64,000 nt of DNA from Latilactobacillus sakei subsp. sakei DSM 20017 = JCM 1157 (GTDB lineage Bacteria; Bacillota; Bacilli; Lactobacillales; Lactobacillaceae), in contig NZ_AP017929.1 of NCBI RefSeq assembly GCF_002370355.1, positions 186,001 through 250,000 of the forward strand, written 5' to 3'. Below are positions 44,615 through 52,941 of the stretch, in pieces. The translations under genes were made by a program, and so were the position numbers. The notes under the pieces are model-generated. The model searched no databases. It saw nothing but the letters and a program-made list of their open reading frames with translations, and was not told the DNA's origin. Each line of letters begins with the position of its first letter. Position 1 is the first letter of the stretch.

Positions 44615-45546
44615 CCAATCGTCCGCAACGCATCTTCAACTAGCCCCCAGAATTTAGCGTGGTCTAGTTTAACAGCGACTGATGTTTGACAATCTTCGGG
44701 GATTGGATAGCTGAAATCAGCGACGGTCATCCCACGTGTTAACGTCCCGTTGAGTTCAATATCAACTGGGACTTTTTTAGTAGTCATAACGGTTGGATCA
44801 ATCACATAGGCTACCGCACATGGATCATGAACGGGAGGGGCATCGAAGTTTTGGCCCTTCTTATACATATCGCGGAAGAAAGCCAATAGGTCAACAACAA
44901 ATGCCGATGTTTCAGTGTGAATGGCTTTAATTTCTGACACAATATCAGGTGTCGCTAAGGCTTGATGCGTTAAGTCTAGACCCACCATCGTCACTTGCCA
45001 GCCCGCATTGAAGACAATCTTAGCGGCTTCAGGATCAAACTTAATGTTAAATTCAGCAACAGCACTCGCGTTGGCTTCGTGGTAACCGCCACCCATGAGG
45101 ACTACTTCTTTAACCCGGTCGATAATCTTAGGTTCTTTGCGTGCTGCCATCGCAATATTCGTTAAAGCACCAGTTGGCACCAACGTAATTGTTTTAGCTG
45201 GATGACTCATAATTAAATCGATGATTAAATCGACTGCATGAATTTTTTCAAGTTCGACAGTGGGTTTTGGCAAAACAACGCCGTCTAGGCCAGATTCACC
45301 GTGGATATCTGCTGCAACCTTAATTTCTTCAATCAAAGGGTGTGAACACCCAGCGGCAATTGGCACATCGTGCATACCAATCATTGTCGCAACAGCTAAT
45401 GCATTGCGTGTTACCTTAGTTAACGTTTGATTAGCAGCAACTGTCGTAACGGCTAGCAAATCGATTTCAGGATTCCCGTGAGCAATCATCATTGCGACTG
45501 CGTCATCATGCCCAGGATCACAATCGAGAATTATTTTCTTCGTCAT
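44611..45546 (-). CDS. iunH: Inosine-uridine preferring nucleoside hydrolase
   Basis: 311 residues. The Ca2+-binding motif IILDCDPGHDDAVAM at the N-terminus, VPTGALTNIAMA and the distal FDAPPVHDPCAVAYVID (with the third Asp/His) define the IU-nucleoside hydrolase family. It splits nucleosides to free base and ribose in the cytoplasm. It is convergent with the HTH-PfkB regulator, overlapping it by 4 nt, and so borders the nucleoside-type cluster. Start at 45546 with GGAGG 8 nt upstream. Its promoter (45588-45616) has a cre-like palindrome in the spacer. Confidence 0.93.
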   Translation of the reverse strand: MTKKIILDCDPGHDDAVAMMIAHGNPEIDLLAVTTVAANQTLTKVTRNALAVATMIGMHDVPIAAGCSHPLIEEIKVAADIHGESGLDGVVLPKPTVELEKIHAVDLIIDLIMSHPAKTITLVPTGALTNIAMAARKEPKIIDRVKEVVLMGGGYHEANASAVAEFNIKFDPEAAKIVFNAGWQVTMVGLDLTHQALATPDIVSEIKAIHTETSAFVVDLLAFFRDMYKKGQNFDAPPVHDPCAVAYVIDPTVMTTKKVPVDIELNGTLTRGMTVADFSYPIPEDCQTSVAVKLDHAKFWGLVEDALRTIG

Positions 45547-45587
45547 TATTAATACCTCCACTTTAAATAACTATCGTGTACATTATC

Positions 45588-45616
45588 ACTATAACGGTGA
45601 AGCGCTTACTTGTCAA
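45588..45616 (-). promoter_or_regulatory. iunH promoter with internal cre-like palindrome
   Basis: -35 TTGACA (45611-45616), 17-bp spacer, -10 TATAGT (45588-45593). The spacer contains AAGCGCTT (45600-45607), the cre core, with poorer flanks. Confidence 0.65.
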
Positions 45617-45678
45617 ATCACTATTGGATTTCCTAATAAAAAATCAGCTAAATCACAAGCAATTAATAACAAGCATCT

Positions 45679-45712
45679 AAAAAACAGCTCACCAAAATTG
45701 GTGAACTGTTTT
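45679..45712 (-). terminator. Terminator of efp
   Basis: AAAACAG-CTCACCAA and TTGGTGAA-CTGTTTT arms, with T-runs on both sides. Confidence 0.88.
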
Positions 45713-45739
45713 GCATTAAACATTAATTAAAAAACTTTA

Positions 45740-46303
45740 TTATTTTGCTGCACGTTTAACGTATGTGCCTTCTTGGGTGTTAATTTCTAAGATTTCATCA
45801 GCACTGATGAAATCAGGCACACTAACCACTAAGCCTGTTTCCATTGTTGCTGGTTTACCAGAACCTGTAACTGTTGCCCCTTTAATAGAAGGTTGTGTTT
45901 CAACAACGCGTAAGTTAACAGTTGTTGGTAACGTAACACCGATGACTTCTGAACCGAAGAATTGAATCTTGCAGTTCATGTTTTCTAATAGGTATTTCAA
46001 TTCTGCTTCAATGGCTGAAGTTTGAATTTCATATTGTTCATATGTTTCAAGATCCATGAAGAAAGCCACGTTATCTTGTGTATATAAATATTGAACATCT
46101 TTAGTGTCAATCATTGCTTGTTCAACTTTAACTTCTGGGCGCATTGTTGTTTCAACAATTGAACCAGTCCGTAAGTCACGCAATTTCACACGCATAACAG
46201 TATTACCCTTACCTGGTTTGTGGTGATTTGCTTCCAAAACTTTAATTAATTTGCCGTCTTGTTCAAACGTCATACCTGCTCTAAGATTTACTGCTTCAAT
46301 CAT
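45740..46303 (-). CDS. efp: Translation elongation factor P
   Basis: 187 residues, the family's usual length. It starts [47 protein letters not shown]; the Lys in HHKPGKGN is the loop residue that is modified in many bacteria. Three OB/KOW-like domains end in [26 protein letters not shown]. It relieves ribosome stalling at polyproline stretches. Start at 46303 with AGGAG upstream; a longer frame to 46336 lacks a site. Monocistronic. Confidence 0.96.
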   Translation of the reverse strand: MIEAVNLRAGMTFEQDGKLIKVLEANHHKPGKGNTVMRVKLRDLRTGSIVETTMRPEVKVEQAMIDTKDVQYLYTQDNVAFFMDLETYEQYEIQTSAIEAELKYLLENMNCKIQFFGSEVIGVTLPTTVNLRVVETQPSIKGATVTGSGKPATMETGLVVSVPDFISADEILEINTQEGTYVKRAAK

Positions 46304-46389
46304 ATTATTAATCTCCTTTGTTAAAAAAGTACTCACTTATAACTTTACCAAATGAAAGCCGTTTAATCTAGCTAATCTGGTAGTTTAAT

Positions 46390-47178
46390 TTACTCAATAT
46401 CTAATTTTTGAACAGTTTCACTTGATTTTGGCGTGTAGTGCTGATACATCTTCGTCACTGGCACCGTTGGCAAGCCTTTTTGACTCAGATAAATAGTTGG
46501 TTTTAAATATTTTTTGTTAGCCGGTTGTTTTAATTGATAAGTTTCAATCTTCAATGGATTTTTAACTTTTCCTTGATCTTGACCATTAAATTGAACTTTA
46601 GAAAGTGGCAAACTGATGGTTGCTTGATCTACTTTGAAATAAGCACGGTCTTGCTGACTCCCTAAATATTGAACTGACTGATTATCTGTCTTCTTATAGA
46701 AGCGATTAATCTGTTTCATACTATGTTGGTCAACGAGTTTAACGGTTGGTTGATCCGTCTTAAATAGGTTCAGCCCGTCTAAATCAGCCCGAACACTTTG
46801 CGCACTCATCATTAACCAGACAATCACGACAATACTGATAAAATAAACAATGTGTAAGCTTAAACTGCTAGCAGCATGAGATAAATTAAAAGTATAGCGA
46901 TCTTCAAGTTCCTTATCCATAACTTGGCGTTTAATCTGGAAAGCAATTAATTTATATGAAACATACCAGATAATCAATGCGACCACCGTTGAGCCTAAGG
47001 CCATCAAGATTGTCTTATTAAGAATTTCCGAATCCGTCATTAACGGGTTAAAACCACTTACGATTTTAGCGGTGACACTTCCGAGAACGAGAATGACCAC
47101 CATTTGTAAAACAAAAAAACGCGTTCTAATGCTTTTACTGATTGCGGTTGGTGTAACTGTTGCCGTTTGTTTCTTCAT
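46390..47178 (-). CDS. Membrane protein of unknown function with three helices and an outside tail
   Basis: 262 residues. Hydrophobic helices are at about 20-42 (FFVLQMVVILVLGSVTAKIV), 56-78 (ILMALGSTVVALIIWYVSYKLI) and 107-130 (SLHIVYFISIVVIVWLMMSA). A lysine/glutamine-rich C-terminal region of about 130 residues follows, probably exposed. I do not recognise the family. AGGGAGG precedes the ATG at 47178. The gene is divergent from the baeRF-like gene at 47331 and 86 nt downstream of efp. Confidence 0.7.
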   Translation of the reverse strand: MKKQTATVTPTAISKSIRTRFFVLQMVVILVLGSVTAKIVSGFNPLMTDSEILNKTILMALGSTVVALIIWYVSYKLIAFQIKRQVMDKELEDRYTFNLSHAASSLSLHIVYFISIVVIVWLMMSAQSVRADLDGLNLFKTDQPTVKLVDQHSMKQINRFYKKTDNQSVQYLGSQQDRAYFKVDQATISLPLSKVQFNGQDQGKVKNPLKIETYQLKQPANKKYLKPTIYLSQKGLPTVPVTKMYQHYTPKSSETVQKLDIE

Positions 47179-47330
47179 GCGTGTATCCTCCCTTATTAAG
47201 CTACCTATATTTTAGCATAATCCCCCACTCAAAGGCGCTAAAAGTCAACGCCATAAATTAAAGAAAGCACTTTCCTTCTCTGCTTCTTTTCAATATGATA
47301 CGCTTGAACTAATCAAATGGAGGTGTTTCT

Positions 47331-48395
47331 ATGTTATATCCAGATAGTTTAACGCAGTTACTCACAGATTCAAGTCAGCCTGTTGTTTCATTATTCATTA
47401 ACTTAGATACAGGTGGTCAAGCACTTAGCGCCAACAAAATAAAACTGAATAGTTATGCTAAACAGATTCGTGACCAACTACTTGCCGATCATCCCGATCA
47501 AGCAGGCCTTTTAAAACAAGTTGAAGCCTGCTTATCGATTGCCCCCCAAGAACTCGCTCATGTGCAATCAATTGCCTTCTATATTACTGAGAATAAATGC
47601 TACCATCTCATTTTGCATTATCCAATTAATAGCGAATACTTTACGATTGATGCGCATCCAGATTTACGGCCATTAAGTTCCGAACTGGCCCTCAGTTTAA
47701 ATGGCACGATTTTAAACCTCAACAAAACGAGCTTCAGTCTTAAAACCATTCAACAAAACGTGATTCGCGACTACCCATTACCAGCTGATGCGCCAACAAC
47801 GATTGAAAAAGGCATTGGGACTGACCGTAAAGGTGAAGTGGTCCAAGGCTTCTCAAGTCCAACCCACAGTTACGTGGTCAAGGATAATGAACAACTCATC
47901 GATCAAACCAACTATTTCCGCGTAATTGATCGCTATCTCACCGAACTACTCCCACAAAAGGCCCCTATTTATGTGGTGACCTTACCTGGTAATCTCAATC
48001 TCTTCAAAGAACTCGCAACAAACGTGAATTACCAATTAGACCAAACCATTCAGACCTCTCCAGAATCGTTGACGGATGATGAATTACTAACCACCTTACT
48101 AAAAGATGGCCGTCACAGCTTACGTCAAGAAGCTCTTGCTTTAGCAGAGCGAGCAACTAACACTTACCACAGCGATCCTGAATTGGGGAATCCCGATATT
48201 ATTTTATCGCGGATCAACAACCGGCAATTGACCGCACTAATTGTGCCCACCGCACTAACGCCATCTCCAACCATTAGCGCTGATCAGATACCAGTCCTCA
48301 ACAGCTTGCTGGTGGCCGCGGTTAAAACCGGTCTTGCGCTTTATCCCGTACCGGTTGAAAACCTGCCAACTGGCTTAATTGCACTTGGCTTCTAA
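47331..48395 (+). CDS. Possible bacterial archaeo-eukaryotic release factor-like (baeRF) protein
   Basis: 354 residues, no signal peptide or membrane helix. The opening pattern QPVVSLFINLDTGG followed by an amphipathic helix with IKLNSYAKQIRDQL, a middle beta-rich domain (VQSIAFYITENKCYHLILHYP, YFTIDAHPDLRPL) and a C-terminal domain with APIYVVTLPGNLNLFKELA resembles the eRF1-like baeRF families described from bacteria. These are thought to act on stalled ribosomes or in stress. This assignment is pattern-based and uncertain; it could be an uncharacterised cytosolic protein. A strong GGAGG precedes the ATG. Its terminator (48412-48470) is embedded in the 3' end of the convergent methyltransferase gene. 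Confidence 0.55.
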   Translation: MLYPDSLTQLLTDSSQPVVSLFINLDTGGQALSANKIKLNSYAKQIRDQLLADHPDQAGLLKQVEACLSIAPQELAHVQSIAFYITENKCYHLILHYPINSEYFTIDAHPDLRPLSSELALSLNGTILNLNKTSFSLKTIQQNVIRDYPLPADAPTTIEKGIGTDRKGEVVQGFSSPTHSYVVKDNEQLIDQTNYFRVIDRYLTELLPQKAPIYVVTLPGNLNLFKELATNVNYQLDQTIQTSPESLTDDELLTTLLKDGRHSLRQEALALAERATNTYHSDPELGNPDIILSRINNRQLTALIVPTALTPSPTISADQIPVLNSLLVAAVKTGLALYPVPVENLPTGLIALGF

Positions 48396-48409
48396 TCAAT
48401 GTCCTCCCT

Positions 48410-49150
48410 TTACACGTGCCAATACAACAACGTATATTCAAGCGTTGTCGTACTGGCACGTGTTTTTTTGTCGATGAATAATCGGTCCAAATAAGCCTTT
48501 AGCAATACTTGCGGTACTTCCGCATAATAAGCTTCTAAAAATGCCCGGTCGAAAGTCTCGGTTGTTTGATATTGAAACTTTTGTTGCCGAACTTGATAGC
48601 CAGCACTTGTTAACAGTTTAGCCACCGCCGGGATAATCGTTGGCTCGATATTGGGGTTTTCTTCAGCAATCCCAAAGTGTTGTTCCAGTGGCGCAAATAA
48701 ATCATCGCTATTCTGCGTTAGCCGTAAAAGACCACACCACTGCCGACTTTTTTGCGTAATGTTGAGTAGTGTTTCGTCCGCCGTTACCGCCGGGTTGAGT
48801 GCCATCCACACTAAATCATAACTTTGATCTGGGGTTTGTTGGCAAAAATCGGCCACCGATTGTTGTTGATAAGTCACTGATCGCGGCTCCGATAGCGCTT
48901 GGTTTTCCACCTGTGCATAACGCAACATCTGTTCTGAGATATCCACAATTGTGTATTGTTGACTATTTTGCGCGAGTATTGGTAGATACCTGCCGCTACC
49001 ACCGCCTAAATCGACAACCGAATTGGTTGGCAACAAGCGCTGTTCTGTTAAAAATCTTTCAGTATCGGTCACAATCGGCACTTGCGATTCCTTTTGAATT
49101 TGATAGTATTCCGCCGCAAAATTATCCCAAAATTCAGCCACTTCATCCAT
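48410..49150 (-). CDS. Class I SAM-dependent methyltransferase
   Basis: About 246 residues from the ATG at 49148-49150. Motif I is SVVDLGGGSGRYLPIL (about 45-58), the post-I acidic residue is in YTIVDISEQMLRYAQ, and motif IV is SYDLVWMALNP. The substrate is unknown. A longer frame to 49183 (MQLYRRKWNKR) is possible, but it has a weaker ribosome binding site. The last ~20 codons lie inside a long inverted repeat that is also the terminator of the convergent gene. Confidence 0.82.
   Translation of the reverse strand: MDEVAEFWDNFAAEYYQIQKESQVPIVTDTERFLTEQRLLPTNSVVDLGGGSGRYLPILAQNSQQYTIVDISEQMLRYAQVENQALSEPRSVTYQQQSVADFCQQTPDQSYDLVWMALNPAVTADETLLNITQKSRQWCGLLRLTQNSDDLFAPLEQHFGIAEENPNIEPTIIPAVAKLLTSAGYQVRQQKFQYQTTETFDRAFLEAYYAEVPQVLLKAYLDRLFIDKKTRASTTTLEYTLLYWHV
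48412..48470 (+). terminator. Terminator of the 47331 gene, within the methyltransferase coding end
   Basis: ACACGTGCCAATACAACAACG pairs with CGTTGTCGTACTGGCACGTGT with one mismatch, and T7 follows at about 48464. The hairpin is coding on the other strand. Confidence 0.78.
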
Positions 49151-49206
49151 GCGCTTATTCCACTTCCTTCTATATAATTGCATTTAGCTTACCATAATTA
49201 GGCCCT

Positions 49207-49251
49207 AAAAAGGCGTTGAGACCATGTTACTTTGTCTCAACGCCTTTTTTT
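49207..49251 (-). terminator. Terminator of mntH-usp
   Basis: AAAAAGGCGTTGAGAC pairs with GTCTCAACGCCTTTTT around a 12-nt loop. Same core as the GAGACAAAAT terminator family. Confidence 0.9.
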
Positions 49252-49260
49252 CGTGTTCTG

Positions 49261-49695
49261 TTAACGCACTACCAATACCGGTACCGGTGCGTATTTAGCC
49301 ATATAGGCTGCTTGGCTCCCAAAATATTTTGCGATGCCTTCTTTGGCTTTTGAGCCGATAATCAATAAATCGGGTTGGACCTTTGGAATCACCTCTTTAA
49401 TAATCGCTTCGCCTGGTTCCCCTTCAGCGATTACTGCTCTGACGTTTTTGACCCCTTCAGCCCGCGCTTGTTCCTGATAATCTAAAACATGTTTTTCCAA
49501 ATCATTATATTGACCGTGGATATAATCTTTATTCAAAGCCTGGTAGACATTCAACTCATCATTTTCTAGCACCGATACAATGACTAATTCTAAATCATCC
49601 TTAACGGCCCGTTTAATCGCATATTCAAAGGCTAATAGCGCATCTGCTGAATCATCCACGCCGACTAATACCCGTCTCATATTTAAAATTGACAT
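49261..49695 (-). CDS. Universal stress protein, UspA family
   Basis: 144 residues. It begins RRVLVGVDDSADALLAFEYAI with the nucleotide-binding Asp, and ends with the ATP-binding signature LIIGSKAKEGIAKYFGSQAAYMAKYAPVPVLVV (G-x2-G-x9-GS type, slightly altered). It is 18 nt downstream of mntH on the same strand and shares its terminator, so manganese uptake and this stress protein are co-expressed. GAGGAGGGG precedes the ATG at 49695. Confidence 0.93.
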   Translation of the reverse strand: MSILNMRRVLVGVDDSADALLAFEYAIKRAVKDDLELVIVSVLENDELNVYQALNKDYIHGQYNDLEKHVLDYQEQARAEGVKNVRAVIAEGEPGEAIIKEVIPKVQPDLLIIGSKAKEGIAKYFGSQAAYMAKYAPVPVLVVR

Positions 49696-49712
49696 CTTAA
49701 CCCCTCCTCAAG

Positions 49713-51287
49713 TTATTCCGCAGCTTGAGCCGCGAGTTGCTGTTCAAATCGTTGATTACCTTTATATAATTCAACAATCATCCAGACCAATAGGGCTAAA
49801 ACAGCTGCAATTAAAACATAGGCGATTTTATCCGCTAATGCTAATTGGGCCGCTGTTGCCTGATCGCCGAAGAACGCTTCGATTTGACCCGGTAAGCCCA
49901 ACATATTTAAGTAAGTTAAACCAATGACGGATAACCAACCCAACACGCGAATCACGAGTGAGTTTTTGAACCGATCACCCATTTCAACCCGACTATCGGT
50001 AAACATCAATAGTGGTAACATTGAAAATGGTAAGGCAAAAGCTAGGAAAACTTGGGAATTATTCATTAACGTATTCAAAGCTTGATGTTCTTCCAATGGT
50101 GGCTTGTTGCTGGTCATCATGACACAAATTAATACGGGAATCACTGATAACAAGCGCGTTACTAACCGCCGTAACCAAAGTGGCATCCGTAAATGAACGA
50201 AACCTTCCATAATCACTTGACCAGTTAAAGTCCCTGTAATGGTTGAATTTTGACCAGAAGCTAACAAGGCCACTGCGAATAAAGTTGATAGAATCCCGGT
50301 CCGCGCAACGCTCGCTAGAATCCCGTTGCTCATTGTTGATGTATCAGATAAAGCTTCAAATAATCCGAAGAATGACGGATCTTTGACCGCACCCGTTTTG
50401 AAGACGGCAACACCCATGATTAACAAGAGTGCGTTAACGAAAAAGGCCATCGTCAATTGAATATTTGAATCCCATGTTGAAAAACGAACGGTTTGCGCAA
50501 CTTGTTCTTCATTGTTGCGATCAATCTTCCGCGTTTGTGAAATAGCAGAATGGAGGTAGAGGTTATGTGGCATCACTGTAGCACCGATAATACCTAACGC
50601 CCCTGTTAGTGGCGACATCCCACCGACATTGGGCGTCGTTGCGAATGTTTTAGCAGTTGGCACTAACCCAACAATTACCCCTGCCCAATCAGGATTTGAT
50701 AAGGCCACTTCATAAGCAAAGACCACGAAAATGACGACGATTAACGCCACAACAATTGCTTCAATTTTTCTAAAACCAACTTTTGTTAATAATAATAATA
50801 GCATGACATCTAAAATCGTAATAAAGACCGCGATCACTAACGGAATATTAAACAACAAGTACAGCGCAATTGCCGCCCCAATAACTTCCGCAATATCGGT
50901 TGCCATAATAGCTAGTTCCGTTAAAATCCATAACACGATCCCCAACGATTTACTGGTTCGCGCTCTGATTGCTTGTGCCAAGTCCATTTGAGTTACAATG
51001 CCTAACTTAGCCGCCATATATTGTAACAACATCGCGATTAAACTAGACACCAAAATCACAGACATTAACAGGTATTGGAAACTCTGACCACCTGTAATTG
51101 AAGTTGACCAATTACCTGGATCCATATACCCCACTGCCACTAATGCACCTGGTCCTGAATAGGCCAACAATGTTTTCCAAAATGTTTTGCCCTCAGGTAC
51201 TTCAACTGTCCCATTAATTTCTTCCAGAGATGGCCCGTTAGCATATTCAATCAACTTATGCTTTTTGGGTCCCTTAACTTTATTCAT
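49713..51287 (-). CDS. mntH: NRAMP manganese/divalent metal transporter
   Basis: 524 residues and 11 or so membrane helices. Helix 1 carries the metal-binding DPGNW motif ([15 protein letters not shown]), helix 6 [10 protein letters not shown], and the conserved [11 protein letters not shown] follows helix 3. It imports Mn2+ with protons; lactobacilli depend on Mn2+ for oxidative defence (family knowledge). The start ATG at 51285-51287 has GGGAG 8 nt upstream; GTGTGTGTG just before it is in frame but not needed. A palindromic TTAGGC-type hairpin at 51356-51384 may be a regulator site. Confidence 0.95.
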   Translation of the reverse strand: MNKVKGPKKHKLIEYANGPSLEEINGTVEVPEGKTFWKTLLAYSGPGALVAVGYMDPGNWSTSITGGQSFQYLLMSVILVSSLIAMLLQYMAAKLGIVTQMDLAQAIRARTSKSLGIVLWILTELAIMATDIAEVIGAAIALYLLFNIPLVIAVFITILDVMLLLLLTKVGFRKIEAIVVALIVVIFVVFAYEVALSNPDWAGVIVGLVPTAKTFATTPNVGGMSPLTGALGIIGATVMPHNLYLHSAISQTRKIDRNNEEQVAQTVRFSTWDSNIQLTMAFFVNALLLIMGVAVFKTGAVKDPSFFGLFEALSDTSTMSNGILASVARTGILSTLFAVALLASGQNSTITGTLTGQVIMEGFVHLRMPLWLRRLVTRLLSVIPVLICVMMTSNKPPLEEHQALNTLMNNSQVFLAFALPFSMLPLLMFTDSRVEMGDRFKNSLVIRVLGWLSVIGLTYLNMLGLPGQIEAFFGDQATAAQLALADKIAYVLIAAVLALLVWMIVELYKGNQRFEQQLAAQAAE

Positions 51288-51355
51288 CACACACACTCCC
51301 TTTATTTATTCCTTGTAACACGTTTATTGTACACCGATTTAATTTAAAGTAAATA

Positions 51356-51384
51356 AAAAGTTAGCAAAGCCTAACTTTTTATTA
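51356..51384. promoter_or_regulatory. Hairpin upstream of mntH: terminator or MntR-like site
   Basis: AAAAAGTTAG and CTAACTTTTT arms around GCTTTG (minus strand). The centre TTAGGCTTTGCTAA partly resembles DtxR/MntR sites (TTAGGC...GCCTAA). It could also be a second terminator of the PepSY gene. Confidence 0.4.
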
Positions 51385-51400
51385 TGCTTAACCACATTAA

Positions 51401-51433
51401 AAAAGCAGCCCCCGCTAAAGGAGACTGCCCGTT
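51401..51433 (-). terminator. Terminator of the PepSY lipoprotein gene
   Basis: GCAGTCTCC pairs, using G-U pairs, with GGGGGCTGC, then T6 on the minus strand. Confidence 0.72.
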
Positions 51434-51441
51434 ATTAATCT

Positions 51442-52017
51442 TTAATCATCTAACTCAGTATCGACCACTTCACCAGTCGTGGCATCGATCTTTACCTGCA
51501 TCTTTTGGTGCTTTTGATGGCCTTCAATTTCCCAATAAACAACGCCATCATCTTTTTCAAGGGTCGCCTCTAAGACGTCGCCATCAAAATAGTGTTGGGC
51601 TTTTTTCTGGGCAGCTTCAAGCGTCATTAACGATTTGAAATCAAACCGCTCTTTTTGACGAGCCACACCATGTTGTTCATCAGTATCTAAGGTTTCTTTC
51701 GTTAAATGGCTGATATCACCTGTTTGACTATCAATCTGCATTTCTAGTTCTTCAGTATCACTCAAACCCGTCAAGTGATAAACCGTTTTGTTCAGTTGCT
51801 TTTTTAGCTGCAATTCTGAAATATCCGCGTTTGGATACTGCTGTTTAAACAACTCACGTGCCTTTTCAAGACTCACTTTCGGTTGGAGCTTAGTTGGTGT
51901 TTGTTGCTTAACCGTGGTCGCTTTTTTAGTTGATGCTGTTTGCTTAGCTTGTTGATTTGAGCAACCCGCTAGCAACGCAATGGTTAATAAACCGATAAGT
52001 AGGGGGGATTTTTTCAT
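51442..52017 (-). CDS. PepSY-domain lipoprotein
   Basis: 191 residues from the ATG at 52017 (GAGG upstream). The signal peptide ends in lipobox LLAGC (about 15-19). Two PepSY repeats follow: LEKARELFKQQYPNADISELQLKK...MQIDSQTGDI and LEAAQKKAQHYFDGDVLEATLEK...VKIDATTGEVVDTELDD. PepSY domains are thought to inhibit or modulate secreted peptidases. It is membrane-anchored, facing the wall. Monocistronic. Confidence 0.88.
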   Translation of the reverse strand: MKKSPLLIGLLTIALLAGCSNQQAKQTASTKKATTVKQQTPTKLQPKVSLEKARELFKQQYPNADISELQLKKQLNKTVYHLTGLSDTEELEMQIDSQTGDISHLTKETLDTDEQHGVARQKERFDFKSLMTLEAAQKKAQHYFDGDVLEATLEKDDGVVYWEIEGHQKHQKMQVKIDATTGEVVDTELDD

Positions 52018-52068
52018 GATCAAACCTCGCTTTACTTTAGTATGCTTAATTATAACATTTTTCTAATC

Positions 52069-52105
52069 AAAAAAATGGTTTGCCACCTCCGTGACAAACC
52101 ATTTG
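52069..52105 (-). terminator. Terminator of the DUF1275 gene
   Basis: AAATGGTTTG and CAAACCATTT arms, T7 on the minus strand. Confidence 0.88.
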
Positions 52106-52106
52106 A

Positions 52107-52778
52107 TTAGATTTTTTTATGGGGATTCACCTGCAAAATTAATAAGGTTACAAGTAAAAAGACGGCTGATAAAATAATTGTCCGTTCACCCAATAGTGAG
52201 ACACAAAGACCGGTCATTACTGCACCTAATGTAAAGCTAATAATGATTCTTATAATTTCCCAAGCTTTATCAAGAGCTTGGGTATTCTTTTTAAAAATAC
52301 CATCGTAGAGACTTTCTGCAAGTGTTCGGACGTTCCCAGTCATCATCAATGAAGTGAATGGTCCCCCATTTAATTCCCGGAATTCTTGTAACTGTGCGGC
52401 GGCAATCATCGACACTGATGCGCTCGCCAACAAGTCTGGAATATATGGTGAGATTCCGGCAATCACCGTTAAAACGGCAATTTCAACGCCTAAGATCAAT
52501 CGTTGCCGCTTATTAATGGAATCAGCTTCCTTGAAATGATGCTGCACAACCCGCGTTAAAATCGTTCCCAACATAAAAGCTAGGATAGGGGTAATGTGTT
52601 GCATTAATACCGCCCATTTCATTTGACCAATATGCGTCCCCAACAAAATTAAGTTCCCCGTTTGTAAGCCGGCAAAGACTTGTCCGTGTACTAAAAAAGT
52701 ATAGGAATCAAAGCCCCCTGCGGCAGCTAATAACCCACCGTATAGTATTTTGTCGCTTATTGCCATCTTCTCTGTCAT
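52107..52778 (-). CDS. DUF1275 (YoaK-like) membrane protein
   Basis: 223 residues, six predicted helices. The N-terminal GGLLAAAGGFDSYTFLVHGQVFAGLQTGNLILLG and the middle SLMMTGNVRTLAESLYDG (the TGN motif appears twice) are characteristic of DUF1275. The function is unknown; transport has been proposed for the family. The start could be either of two close ATGs (52778 or 52766); GAGGAG is 12 nt before the first. Confidence 0.85.
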   Translation of the reverse strand: MTEKMAISDKILYGGLLAAAGGFDSYTFLVHGQVFAGLQTGNLILLGTHIGQMKWAVLMQHITPILAFMLGTILTRVVQHHFKEADSINKRQRLILGVEIAVLTVIAGISPYIPDLLASASVSMIAAAQLQEFRELNGGPFTSLMMTGNVRTLAESLYDGIFKKNTQALDKAWEIIRIIISFTLGAVMTGLCVSLLGERTIILSAVFLLVTLLILQVNPHKKI

Positions 52779-52895
52779 GAATTCATTCGACTCCTCAAAT
52801 TAACTATAAGTATTAACTTTATCGGAAAATATGAAGGTCGTCTACTACTTCATTCAAATTTCCAAAACAAAAACGCTCTCAATGAGAAATCTCTC

Positions 52896-52933
52896 AAAAA
52901 AGGGCGGTCTAAACACATTTAGACCGCCCTTTT
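52896..52933 (-). terminator. Terminator of the GDPD gene
   Basis: AAAAGGGCGGTCTAAA and TTTAGACCGCCCTTTT arms with a CACA loop. Confidence 0.93.
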
Positions 52934-52941
52934 ATCCTGCT

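Noticed and set aside
44611-45546. iunH as part of the same operon as the CNT permease
   Set aside because: It is separated by the oppositely oriented HTH-PfkB gene and has its own TTGACA/TATAGT promoter.
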